DNA of 64,000 nucleotides from Centroberyx gerrardi (GCF_048128805.1 NC_136005.1:20569260-20633259), one strand, 5' to 3'. Numbered from the stretch's first letter, positions 23,800 to 37,472 are shown. Made by a program: numbers and translations. Notes: generated by a model from the letters alone, not told the origin.

Positions 23800-25486
23800 T
23801 CAGTACACAGACTGGTGAGCCCCTTTTATTTCCCCAATCCCCACAAATGACTTGGTAACTGATTCAAACAGGCAATCAGTACTATATGAAGCAATTTAAT
23901 AAAGATTACCGCCATCAAAAAGCTACAAAAGCTTGAATCCCATTCAAAATATTTCCTCTCATGCTATTCAGTAATAGCAGAGTAAAAAAAAAAGAAGAAT
24001 GTTCAGCAGTTTTATGGCACTTTACTTTTCCTCATGTCAACGAACCCCTGAAATGATTAACATTCAAAGGAAAAGTATTCATGTACATGGTGAGTAGGGG
24101 TCCTTGATGGGAAAGAGCTCCAGTTAGATAAATGACTCACAGTTAAAACCCAATATCTGTGTTGTTCCCTCTTTTTTAATTGGCTCATCCACTCATTACA
24201 GTGAATATGATTAGCATAGAAAACAAGGACACAGTTCAAATTCCCTTAATGGCCTAAAAGCTTTACCCTCCCTAGCGATTATATCTGCTGGTCAAATGAG
24301 ATCAAACCATTTAACATGCATGCATCAGCCTACGAGAGAGTACAGAGGCATTACAATAGGCTTTATACTTCAACAAACAAACACTATCACCAAAAAAAAA
24401 AAAAGTATGAGAACAATCACAGCGCAAAATTGAAATGACTGCTATTCACTTTGAATCACGGAAAATTCCATTTACAAGGTACAATGTTGGCAGCTTGTTT
24501 CTGTCTCACACATTTAAACCGCGGAATTTATTTAGACCAGAAGCCACGACGGCAGGCTACACATCTTTTTCAAACACTTCAGCTAACTACTTCATAATTC
24601 AAAACAACAGGTTCAAATGAATATACGGTTTTACTCTTATAATAGTAACATCTTAGTTTGACATCAACATAGTACTGGCAATATAAGGCTCCAACTCCCA
24701 TATTAACACTAAGGAAATAATCCTGTACATAAATACGTCAACAGAATAGGCTCATGACCCGGTGAGATTGTCATAATGTTTATAATGAACTCCACTGTAT
24801 GCTGCTAAACATTCGACTGAACCAGAGCAGATATTGTGATTGTCCAGCCCTTTCCCAAGAGCAGGGAGAGAAGGTGAAACAGGGCCCCCTTATGGCTGCT
24901 GTTAAATCTGGACCGATATTATTACAGGCCAGACAAGGTACTGTATCATATACAGTAGAACAACGGACAATACAGTTTCCGGTCAGCCCTTCTGTTCATT
25001 CTACACCTTTGCATGGTCTGAACTGAATTGAAACACCTTATGAGGAGAAAAAACTGAAAGCTTATTTCTTTATCGTTGATTATCAGTCATGAGAAATGTG
25101 TATTCTGCAAATAACCAGCAAATATTTGTTATGCTAATCAAATAATCAAAGAATTCCCTTGTTTGTTGCTGTTTTGCAGTTTTACAGTTCCACTCTGTGG
25201 ATAAGTACAGCCAATTGTGGCTAACCCAAATTGTTTCCATCCTCATAACAATTAGAAAATCGATAAAATTTTATGGAACTTCAGAATGCATCCCCCAGTT
25301 AAGTGGAAAATCCTCTCCAGGACACATTATGGAGAGTATCATAAACACAATTCTCTTGTGATTTAGTTGCATGTGACTCTTATTATTGTCCATTATTGTC
25401 CCATTATTCTGCTATAGAAAAGAATAAGGATGTGCCTAGAATGACACTTAAAACAAGGGAACGAAAACATATTAACCATTGCTGTA

Positions 25487-25518
<32 letters not shown>

Positions 25519-28132
25519 TGTGTTAGAGAGAGAGAGAGAGCGCTACAGTGTACACAGACCATAACTGATTTATACTTAATATAGCACTGGTTTATTCAAA
25601 ACGGTAATCGGTCGTAGGTTGTGCCCATCTTAAACAAAGATGAGTTTAAAGTACTTTGAAGGCCTCCAGGTTTTAAATATTGATTTAGTCTAGCATCATA
25701 AAAGCACTTTGTTAAACCACATTTTTATACTTTGCAGTTTCGTTTTGAAATGAAAGACAGAAATCTTTTTATCAACAGAAGTCAAAATACTTGTTTTGTG
25801 CATAAAGGCACTTTTGGAGACACAAAGTAGAATAGAACATTGGGATTCAGAGGATCGTTTAGTCAGACCAAAGGAAAAATCTGCAGTGAAATCAGCTGCG
25901 AAGCCAAGTCAGCTTCTGCAAACAGATACGGCCGTGCAAACTCAGTGAGGAGTCGATTATTCATCTTTGGAATGAGAATTACCCCCGAGTTAAAAGTCTC
26001 TCTCCAAAAGTTACATCCATCTCAATATGCTTCTTTTCAAAAATAAGGAGAGCTAATATCAATTACCGCAGAAAGACAGAGATGCTGCAAGGTAGCAAGA
26101 GGGATTTGAAAAAGCCTAATCCCTATTAATTATAACGTAAGATTGGTTACTCAAATGGTCATCTTTTCGGAAACAAATTAGTAAATTTTATCCAAAGAAA
26201 AAAATATGATGTGCTGTGATGTTTCCATTGGTCTACATCTTCACTTAGACCAATACAATATTGAAACTACCTGCAAGAGCAAGAGGTTGTCGAAGAGGCT
26301 CTGCTTTGAAAAGTGACAAGCGAAACAGTAGTAGAACGCTTCGCCTCCACAACAGCCCACTAAACACTGAAATTTCATGAAAAAAAAAAAAAAAAAACAG
26401 CAAACAAATTCAACATCCAATTAAACACTGAAATTTCACAAAAAAAACAGTAAACAAAATCACGTGGACGAGAAATGCAATTCATGCAAGCAATTGAACT
26501 CATGATGCCCAGTCATGAGTAAATTTTCATTGACATTTTCTGTACTAACGGCTGTTTAAAACTATGGACGCGCTGATCCCAGAGAGGACCCAAGGCTTCT
26601 TCTCAGGCCGCTCACTTCCAGTGCTAAGATCCCAGGAGGTTGTTTGTGGTCGTAGTTGGCAAACCTTAGCACTGTATACACATCCAAAGAAGATCCTTTG
26701 AGTCAAGCATCTAACCTTGGTAATTGTTTTTTGGCATTTCGTGTAACTGTAGAAAATATGCATGTCTTTCTCATAAATACTGCTCTCCTCGGTTTCACCC
26801 GTTACATCCGGATGACATTCCTCCTCGACATTCCTCAGTACAGTTGCGTTGGATTGTGAAAGAGTCTTCGTCCTCATTATATCGCTTTACACCAGTCACA
26901 GCTTACACAGGAACAGGTGGCTTGTGCCAGCGGAAACAATACTGTAGGCTGACGTCACTGAACTTTCATACACAGCATTGTACTGTACATCAAAAGCACT
27001 GAAATGTTTTGGAGATGGAATGGTTCGCTGTTGTATTTTTCCCATCAGCACCCAGGCTGGATTGGGTGTGTATTATTTACGTTAATGAATCCTGGTATGA
27101 CTCTGTAGAAATGAGTCATGGCCTCATGAGGGTCTACTTGAAGCCAGCATGTTTCAGTTGACCCTTATTGTAGTTCAATCTATAAGGGGTGAACTCTCAT
27201 CCCTCCAATTCCTGTCAGCATGTTTACCAAAACCAGGAAGTAGCTACTCGGTTGGTTGGTTGAAGTCAGGTATTTACATTAGGTTGCCCGTTCTGTTACC
27301 TATCTTGTGAATTAGCCATCTCACATGGTTTGGTCCACGCTATGGCACAGCAGCTATATCCGCAATTAAAGAGAGATACTGTATAGATACAGTCTGACAC
27401 AATTTTCATTGAGCTAAAACACATTTTGAGGAAAGGGTGAAGGAAGAATGTAAGTAACTTCCTTTCCTCAGACAGAATGGAATGATTACTGTGACTGGCC
27501 ATAGAGGGTACGAGCCCTCTAGCTGTAGTAATACAGTGGTCCGCCTGTGCTATACAGCATATAGCACCGGAGGCCTTTTAACAGCAACACAATGATATAT
27601 ACACAACATTTACTATGCCTCTCCTGCATGGTGCCAACCCACTCGGTAGACATCCTGTCTTGATGGATTCCACACTAGATTCCCTACTTGTGTGAGGTCA
27701 AGCCCAACGCAAATGACGGGCCGCCCAGGAATAGGAATACTGAGTTTGGATTTCATTCCAGCTGCACCTGAACCAGGTCAAGGGTGGCGGGTGGTGATGA
27801 TGGGATCTAAAGTTGGAGAGATTGTGATTCTGGATTTGGCACATGGGGTTCAGGCTTGGTCATGTTTCGGGGTCAGGCAGGTCAGACTCGGGGCTGCGCG
27901 GCGGGGCTGGGTGGGGTCTGGGCTCCAGCCGGCTCAAGCTTGTCGGAGGTGAGTTGGGTCTCCATTACGGTGGCGTCTGGGTAGGGGTTGGGGTACGGGT
28001 TTGGGAACGGGTTGGTGAGGCTGGTCATGGGTACGAGGGTGTGTGTGGGCTTAGCGGTGAGGTCGGTAGCATCGGGTCCGGTTGTGAAGGTGTCACCGTT
28101 GCTGGACAGGGCTTCTCCCCCCTGGCTGCTGT
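23800..28132 (-). other. adcyap1r1: Probable long 3' UTR of adcyap1r1
   Basis: Follows the PAC1 stop codon on the minus strand, is almost free of transposons, and has AATAAA signals (read as TTTATT on plus) at about 25588, 24528 and 23825. PAC1 mRNAs have long 3' UTRs in mammals (from memory). A G-rich tract on plus at 27985-28020 would be a C-rich tract in the mRNA. The true end is not determined. Confidence 0.4.
25487..25540. repeat. Compound TG/GA microsatellite
   Basis: TG run then GA run, inside the probable adcyap1r1 3' UTR. Confidence 0.9.
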
Positions 28133-28321
28133 TCAGGTGGCCGGGGTCTCGGCCTGCAGGCTGGACATGCGGATCTGAGAGCTGCTCTTGCTGAGGATGG
28201 ACAGCTGCGTGCCCCCGTTCACCCCACTGCTCGCCAACGAAGGATGCCGGTGCTTCAGGTCCACAGCAAAGTATCTGTTCACCGTCCAGCTGCGCCATTT
28301 CCTCTTGATCTCCGATTGCAC
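28133..28321 (-). CDS. adcyap1r1: adcyap1r1 exon 14: cytoplasmic tail and stop
   Basis: Residues 387-448: [62 protein letters not shown], then TGA. This is the most diagnostic PAC1 segment in the window. A second frame is open across the whole exon and about 250 nt beyond it. Confidence 0.96.
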   Translation of the reverse strand: MQSEIKRKWRSWTVNRYFAVDLKHRHPSLASSGVNGGTQLSILSKSSSQIRMSSLQAETPAT

Positions 28322-31300
28322 CTTGAGGGATATACTTCACAAGGTCATTATTAATGGACCCCGCTGGAAAGACACAAGCTCTCTGTCCCTCAGTATCACT
28401 CTAGCCCTGTCTGTCTTGTACAATCTGCACACTGATTTAAGTTGCAAATCTATTTTAATTAATTTAAATCTGAGTTTAAAACAAATTCTATTCCTTGTCG
28501 ATATGATGTTTCAGTATTAATGCTCTGTATATTCAATAAATAAGTTATGCATTCAGAAGACAAATGTGATGTGTGTGTCAGTTATTTCTTTGTTTTAAAG
28601 GAGCGTTACCTCTCCATTCAGGAAGCAGTAGAGGACAGCCACAACAAAACCCTGAAGAGACACAGAGGATCAAAAACATGAGACAAAACTACTGGCATAT
28701 CTAATGTATCAATAACAATTTATTAGATAAAACACTTTACAGTCTAAACCAATGCTTATATTATACAACTATTTTAATAGTGCATCCTCATGCATTGTAG
28801 AAACAATGTATATAATTTCACTTTTTGTATGGACAGCCAAAAGTGTAAGTATACAAATAATGATCTGAAGTTGTTTTGCTGGTGTTCTTGTATTAACATT
28901 ATTAAAAATGTTGGCCATAATCAAAAGCTGACAGTCTGTTCTCTTGGCTCATGTTTAGATCTTGATGTGAATTCATCCAATCATCCGACCACTCACCTGG
29001 AAGGATCCGAGGCCGAGCTCGAACACCAGACGTTCTCTTTTACTGACGTTCTCAGGGGAGAAGGCAAACACGGTGTAGTGGATCCCAAACAGGGGAATCA
29101 GTAGCAGAGTGGAGCGGGCCAACCTCCTGCCAAGTAACACACACCACATCATCAAGAGAGGACCAGTACGTTGCTTATAATTAGGACACAGTATGGGGTT
29201 GTCGTCCAAATTTTGCGGGAAAAAGGAAAGAAGTAACTGTATGTCTGATGTATGTCTAACTGCTAACTGTCTGATAATTGGCACATTTACATTCACATTT
29301 AAGTATGGAAGTTATAGGGGGATTATACATTTGTTGTAACAACTAATGTAAAGAGATGGAGAGGGAGAGCAAGAAAAAAATAATGCAAACACATTTAACA
29401 GACACACGGTGTGGACATACAGTGACGTGATCTCATGAAATCTGATCTTTAGAATCACATCCAAATGATAAGTGTAACTCTAGCCAATACAACATTTTCA
29501 ATGCCAGGCAACAAAGATACAAGTAAAAACAAGCGCTACTTACAGGTAAATACTGGATTCATTTCCACCAATGTCTGGGGACTGTAACTTCTGGACAAGG
29601 ATGATGATGATGCCAATGAAGAGGACAAAGTTGATCTGTGGGGGAATATAATGTGAAAATCCAGTAAATCCTTGGTAAAAAAAAAAGTACTGTTCTTGTA
29701 TTCAGGTTTCTCGAACATGAGAATAGAGACACATCAATGATAACGCACCATAATTGAGGCCAGCACAGGTCCCTTTATCACCCACCAGATGGCAGCATTG
29801 TCATTCATATCCCAACACCTGAGAGAAGAGGTAAAAAATATGCAAACATTCATCATATTGGACAGTCACCACATATAAAGACAGCCTCCAACTTAGGACT
29901 AAATGCTGTGGGCCATAACGTACCCTATGTCATCGAAGTGCAGCCTCAGCACCGCCCATATGGTCACACAGACTGTGGGGGTTCCTGATTGTAACATACA
30001 AAAATACAATGCATACATTAACACATTGGGCATTTAATCACTTGATCATATCAAGATCAAATCCAGCAAGTCAAGTCAGGGTGTGATGGCAGATGTCTCA
30101 CCCCAGCCAATGATGATGTACCAGTAGAAATATCTCCTCTCGGGGAAGAAGGTTTCCACCAGTAGAGTGAAGAGGTACAGACCCTCGATGAACAGCCAGA
30201 AGTAGTTAGAGAGGACGCAGTAGTGGAAGAACACCATCACCGCTTTACACTCCACCTTCAAGGAGAAACAGACAAAGACAACTGTGATTAGCTCGAGTGC
30301 ATTTCTGAAGAGGGAGTGCAGGTATCTAATCTAATCATCAAGGGGCGATTTGAAGGTAGGGGAATGGAATTCAATTTGCTCGCACAAATTACTGAGTATA
30401 TTCCCCAAGGTAAGTATGGATTTCGGGGAAAATGTGAGGAAAAAAAAAAACAGAATTAAGAGAAGAAAAATAATTTACCTGCCCACCACTAAATTCCTTG
30501 TTACGTTTGAACAAATCATTGACTGCCTATCACAAAAGAACAGAGACTGGGTTGGTGTGCGTGCACATTTGTGTTACTCACAGTGTGTATGAAGCAGTGC
30601 TCGCTGTCCTCCTTGGCGTAAAGCACGCCGTCTTTGATGAAGACGGAAATGGCTCTCAGGATGAATGACACAAATAGGTTCATGTGGATGAAGTTCCTGG
30701 TGCAGTGCAGTTTCCTGTGTTGAAAACCAGGATCAGTAACTCAGCAATGATGAATTCTGTGTCCCCTTCCCCTTACAGTATCACCGTAAAACTTCCACAC
30801 TTTCTCTAAATACACATCCCCAATAAAAGCCGGATACAAAAATATGGCAGAATTACTAAAATATCATTAAAGCTGCCATAGATACAGGGTCTTTCCACGA
30901 ATGGAGTTGAATTTATGTCCCACCTCCTTTTGAGGAGTGATTTAAAGCAAAATAGTAAAAATATATATTTCTATGTGAAAAGTGAAATGAATTACACTGT
31001 TATTTCAAATATTTATCTGTAAATTAGTCTTTAAATTAACAAAAAAAATGCACATTAAGTTTATCCCACCATGACATTGAACTACTACATGAAATATTTC
31101 CTAAAAGATCTTCCAGTAATATGGTAATTTCAATATAGTTGTGTGCAATTGTATGTATTTTAATATTTATAAATGATATAAATTCATTAATAATTAATTT
31201 TAATTATTAAAACATGGTATTAACCTGTGTCCCACGTTTAAAGTGCAACCCTGTTACCAAAACATGACCCCCCCTACGAAAAAAAATGGAACATTCCATA

Positions 31301-34300
31301 AATCAGATATTAACACGACGTTACATCATCAAGATCTTTTCTGGACAATGGCCAGGCCACATGTAAGTACCCTCCTTTCATTTTCTCTATTTTCATAGAA
31401 ATGTCATTGTTGGCTGCTTTCGTCAACCTCAAGGATTCAACCCTGTTACCAAAATTATTGTTAGAAAATATATTTGAATATAATTTTAGTTTACTTTATT
31501 AAAAAGATATGCTTATCAGTAGCTAGCATGCAACATGTGCTCCGTAGCTAGCTAACCCCTCCTGAGTTATAGCATCCTTTAGGCTAAATCTGCAACCCTG
31601 TTACTTGCAGCCATGTGCAACCCTGTTACTCATTGTTGAGTAACAGGGTTGTGCAGTAGTAACAGGGTTGCAAATCACATAGGTTTTGGATGAGACGGGT
31701 TAGGGTTAGGGTTAGGGTTGATATAAGTATAGTGTAGCCTATTGTGTATGTTTTTCAATACAAAATATAAATATTAAATACAAAATATAAATATGAAAAC
31801 TAATCCTTGCAAATGCAATAGGGTCCTCCGCACCATCAGTGCTCGGGCCCTAAATATCTGTAAATTGTTATTAACATGTTTGTTTACATGTTAATATGTT
31901 GGCTTTAACATTAGTTAATGTGTTATTAGGCAGTTAACAATATGTCAGTTAAAGTGTTATTAACATGTTTGTATACATGTTAATAGGTCTGCTTGTTGCT
32001 GTTAGCAAATGCTTACAAAAGCCGTAGTAATACATTGTAAATGACTAAATGTATGTATTAACATTAACAAGCAGACCTATTCACATGTATATAAACGTGT
32101 TAATAACCCTTTTCCGGAGTGTTTGCAAATGAAAGTTATCATTTACTAACACATTGTTAACTGTTTACCAACACATTAACTAATGTTAACAAGCAGACCT
32201 TCTTATGTAGGCATAACAAACACATACACACACCCACACACGTGCGTAGAGAAATTGTGGATCAGCCATCAGTCGGTTGCATCTGCTACTCTGCCTAGTG
32301 AATGGAGTCAAACGAGGTATCGAAATTCATATTTGTTTAAAAATAACACACAGCAATAGTAGGTGTTCTGATAAAAGAGTTTGTAAATGCAATTTCATGT
32401 TTAAAAATGTGCATAAAATGTGTTAAAGTGCATTATTTGTTCAACCCTGTTACTCATTGCAACCCTGTTAAGCAAAGTTCAACCCTGTTACTCAATCATT
32501 TTTAATGAAAACAGTATTTTACACACAGTCTTTACAGTTATGCTTACTATAATAACAATGTAATAACTTAATTATTAAGTTAAAATGATAAGTACTCACC
32601 AATTGGTAATATTTTCTTTTTTTTTAATCAAAAATAACTCAATAAAGTCTTTAGCATACAATGAAAAGTGACAAAACACAGGGAAATTTGTTGGTTGTAC
32701 CTTATATTGAGAGATTTAAAAGGACTACATTCAACATATATATTAATTATATCTAGAAAATAGAAAAATATGTTGCAATAGAATTTTAAATGTTATTCAG
32801 AAACCTACTTAAATATTGGTAACAGGGTTGCAAAAATGGTGCGCATGTCAGGAAAAAACAGCTTATAAAATACTTTGTTTGATGACCTGAGGTGGGCAAA
32901 TAACATTTTCTGAAGGTTAAACATCTTCTTTCATTATGACTTTATTGAAATAAACCTAAAAACAAAGTTTGTTTTTTAAAAAGCTTCAGACCCAATTTCA
33001 ACTCCATTCGTGGAAAGGCCCTACAGGTACTTGTGCATAAGCCTTGAAATTCCTTGGAATTCTTTACAAAATAGTGGTAAATTCATGTTTAGCCATACTA
33101 CTGTGGACCAAAATAAATTATTGCCTGTCTCTAATAAAGGCCTGGTCTTTTGTTGATGTAAATACATTTTTTTTTTAAACTTTCATTACTGGAAGTTTTA
33201 CGATATGTGCCTGCACCTCATCATCACCTCATCATGAAATTCTCTATGGCTTTTTACCAAGCAATCAATAAAGATTATAAAGACTATTAAGATTCTTTAT
33301 TCTGACTTCAACCAAGGAATATTACTTTCCCTTCAGCTCGTCCCCAGACTGCATGCTGTTTTTCTCTCTTCCTGCAGACAAAAGAGTTCACTGACTGGCT
33401 GCCTCTCTACCCTGAGGACCGCCGAACATTTAGGACACACTCCCTCTGTCCTCCACCTGAATCCCCCTTCGAACTTCACCTCACTGGACCCTGAAGCACC
33501 GACACCTTCCACTGCCCACCACCTCTTCCCCTCACCACCTCCACGTTTGTCTAATGAACTCCCCTCCGGGACTTGTTGGCACCGTTCTCACTGTGTTGTC
33601 GGGTTGTGTCGCCCGACTGCTGTTTCCCCAACACCAGACCCTGCTGTCGTACACCAACAGTGACTGATCCAGATTGAAATGTCTCACCTGAACCTGCACA
33701 GGATGACCATGGCCGTGGTGAGGGAGACCAGGGAGGTGCTGTAGCCCACGGTATACAGAGCCTTCACTGACACATAGTACATATCCTAAACAGGAGACAA
33801 CAGCACAATAAATATACTCTGCAGTGTGACAGCTGACAGATACATACATTAAAACCCTTAAATAGAGGTGGCTGAAGGCACTTTAGTGGTTTGCTTACCG
33901 GGTGGCTGCTGTTGCCGTCATCAAAGAGGCAGGCGTCTACGTAGTGAGGGAAGGTCTCAGACCAGCCGAACTCAGTACAGTTACGGCTCACCTTCCCCAG
34001 CTCTGTGAACACAATACAGTTTATTTGATAATGGTTTATTTTGGCAGAGAGGTTATACAACTGAGGTTCAAACAAACACAGACTTTACATCTGCCAGTGT
34101 CAGAAGTACATCTGGAGTCAGACTTGTGAGTAGTGTGGAATCAGGAAGAATTAATTATATCAGTTAATAGAGCTTCAATAGAGTTTTAGTATCTTGTGGT
34201 ATAAATGTTGTTTTGGAGACTTTTCCACACCGCCAAGGATAAAATTCTGGGGTAAACACTGAATTCTTGCAGGTTCTTTTGCATTTTTGGCATGAAATTG

Positions 34301-36758
34301 GTCAAATTTAAACTGTATTGTCTCTTGTGCTACTACACTGCAATATGAATAAGGGTTTGCTCTTTTGGGTATAAACAAGTTGCTTTAAATAATCCAATAA
34401 AATCAACTTAATTAATTTCAAATTGTAATTCAGCATGAGTAGCCTATCCCAGCTGCTGCTGCCATCTGTAACTGACCGTAGTCTTCTTCGCTCATGAACT
34501 CAGAGAAGAGTTCAGGGCAGTTGACCTCCACCACTTCGCCAATCCTGGCAGGCTGCCAGCATGTCAGGTTGTCCCAAAACCATTGGCACCCTGGGGACAC
34601 AGCAGGTAGAGAGATATATGAGCGGTTTTATTCCAAAACACTGTATGCCCAATTTGGGAAAAATGCTACCTGAGCGTCATCTACTGATATTTCTAAATCA
34701 CAGATCCCCAAAAACATAACTTACACAAAAATCATGTCATGTCCTTTTGAACAAGCAAGGACCATTTTTTTGTAATTAAACTCTTATACTGTCCACTACA
34801 GTTCTGCCCCTCCCTAAACAGAGTATCTGCTGCATGTAGGGTCCCGCATCCCTCCAAAGGGCAGAATTGTTGCTGCAGCTTGTTTATTTGTTTGTTTGTT
34901 TGTTTTTAAATAAAATATTAATATGAAAGCATCATTTTCTGCCAATATTGAATCATGGCAACAGCCCAACTGCCAGTCATTACTATGTGAGTTTGCATAT
35001 CTAGGAAAGGAAGAGACTACAGAGAGTCTTGGTAGCGTGGGGATTGACTGGGTAGTTAACGAAGATATAATGAACAAAAATGATAGATTTTAGAGAGAAG
35101 ACGATTAGTGAAATTTGTTTCTATGTTTTTGTAAGATGGTATTTTAATACAGGCTTTGCAGTTGTGTCTAGTAACCACAGCTGGCTCCATCATGGAGGTC
35201 TATTAAACATACAAGTAATGGGTGTGGGTCCATACAGTAATGTTCTAGCTAAAAGTGAAGTCTGATGAAGTAGATTTCCAAATTTAGGTTACAGTGACAC
35301 CCTAAACTGCCTTGTCTTTAGCCCGGCCTAGCTAAGAAGAGTCAGCTCATCATACTAATGTATTTTCATTGACGGCATCATTTTAGTGTGACATTATGCT
35401 GCCAGCTCTGTCCAGCAGGTGGCAAATGAATGCTACAACACAGCTATAATTGCCCTTTTAATGCATGTGATGAACACTTAAATAGATTTCATCAATTTTC
35501 TGATCTTTGATGGAGAATTTATTTAATTTAGTCTGTTGGCCCATGGTTTCTATTTTTCGATTAGTGCCGATATTTCTTCACTAGCCCGAAACGGGCAAAT
35601 GGAAATGCAGATATCAGTCAAATGGTTAGTATCCCAAATGATTACATTACATTACATTACATCCCTGTCTCAAGGATAATAGCATGAAGCTGGCTGGTCA
35701 GGCTATAACTTGGAGGACTAAATGGATTTCACATAGCACAGGTTGTGCGGCCATTTAATAAGTGTGAGTGTGTGTTTGGTATACCGCCGGTGACCTTGCC
35801 AGACTGTCATTGAGATTCACAACCATGGTGCTGTCCCTCCCACCCACTCCACCCCCTCTTCCCTCATTGACCCCAGCCACCTTTTTACTGTTAAGAGCAC
35901 ATGGCCAGAGTTACAATTCAGAGAAATCAGGTGCAAAGCTCCACCCTCCCCCATTTACCGTCAAACCATCCCTCTGTATTGTCCCCCAGTATTACTTAAC
36001 AGCGTGTATATAGAAGAGGTCATTGTGTTTCAATATCAGTCACGTAAAGCAGAACTGCAGCATAAGCAGCTATACACTTCACTGGAGTGCTGGAGAGAGA
36101 GAGACATTCAGTGTGACAGCACAGCATGCGGCTTCAAGCTGAAACACTGTTAGTATCCCGGGCCAGCTGTGCTGCTGTCTTCCCAAATTGTAACTTTCAC
36201 CCTCCATCATCACAATACACACAAACATGTCCACGCATGCACACACAGACACACACAGTTGAAGAGAACTGCTATATTTATCTTCAGTTTCCTCACAGAC
36301 ACTCTTCAGATATTCCTAGAATTTCATTTTCATGTTAAAACCCTAAAGGTTTTTCAGCATTAATAACAAGGAGTCTCTCACAGTAGACGTCCATCCTTGC
36401 TCCACTGAGCACTGTGTTGTTATTTTAACAGCACAGGCCAGAGTCAATAGTGGAGTGACTCTAGGGAACACAGTACGGTGGAAGCACCAGCAGCTGATTG
36501 TGATGGTTGGAGGGATGAAGACCCTGTCTCAGTCTATTTTCCTCTTTATCCATCATCCAATCTGTCAGATGAGACGCCTGTCACTCACTGGCGCACTGGT
36601 CAGCTTGCATTTTTCATCATAAGACGCTGTCCATTTAGAGCCTTCTGCTTCACTCACAAGCAGAGGCACAGAGTGCAATGCCATAATTCATTTACTTTGT
36701 TGAGTTTCTCTGTTGGACCTACATTGTTATTTGTTCTACAAAACACGCACAAAACAGG

Positions 36759-36815
<57 letters not shown>

Positions 36816-37080
36816 TTCACAAGCAACAAGCCTACATAATGATCTCTTTTTGCAGACAAGCCGGTCAGACTCAACTCCCATTTGTTGAATTATCTCCCGC
36901 TCATTAGTATGGCACCCCTGAAGTTGTTCTCCTTATTAATCGCTGTGTTTATTCTTGTTTTTTAACCAGCTCCCGTTGAACACTGCTACAACATAAACAA
37001 AATAGTATTTAAAATGAGGGGGATGAATTAAAGGCTACACTCGCTCACACAAACACAGACACAGACACACACACACACAC

Positions 37081-37113
<33 letters not shown>

Positions 37114-37409
37114 ACCTACCAAATTCTGGATCATTTCCTGGATCATCTGAAGCGATCTTTTCCATGCATTTCTCTTGCTCTCTCTTGATGACACAGTCAG
37201 AGTGCCCATGCTGGCCTGAAACCTGGAAGACAGCATGAACACACACACACACACACACATACACACACACACCACACACCACAGAGAGAAAGAGAGAGAG
37301 AGAGAGAGAGAGTTGATTAATTAATGATTAATTTCTTGTTACATGCTTTCGCAATATTGTTTGTTTGTAAACTATCATGCCAATATAGCACATTGAATTG
37401 AATTGAACT

Positions 37410-37472
<63 letters not shown>

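Larger units (their letters stand above)
31246..32830. repeat. Ten dispersed copies of CAACCCTGTTAC
   Basis: Forward: 31246, 31438, 31593, 31618, 32442, 32460 (11 of 12), 32480. Reverse: 31640, 31659, 32819. Copies at 31618 and 31640 face each other as an imperfect palindrome. Clustering of such motifs inside transposon ends often marks transposase-binding sites; that role is inferred here. Confidence 0.8.
30887..33021. mobile_element. 2.1 kb non-autonomous inverted-repeat element with dispersed CAACCCTGTTAC
   Basis: Ends are inverted repeats of about 25 bp starting GGGTCTTTCCACGAATGGAG (one mismatch, GGGCC at the right end). Direct TACA flanks lie outside both ends (30883-30886, 33022-33025). 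Inside are ten copies of a CAACCCTGTTAC 12-mer in both orientations, a fold-back, and a telomere-like tract, but no transposase frame. It sits in the adcyap1r1 intron between the TM1 and TM2 exons. Confidence 0.75.
34591..37119 (-). other. adcyap1r1: adcyap1r1 intron 3
   Basis: Contains a GTTT tetranucleotide tract (about 34880-34905), an ATTAC repeat (35640-35661) and a long CA run near exon 3. No coding exon recognised. Confidence 0.7.

Noticed and set aside
36478..36888. 136-codon open frame in adcyap1r1 intron 3
   Set aside because: Ends in a CA-repeat His-Thr tail and has no recognisable domain.
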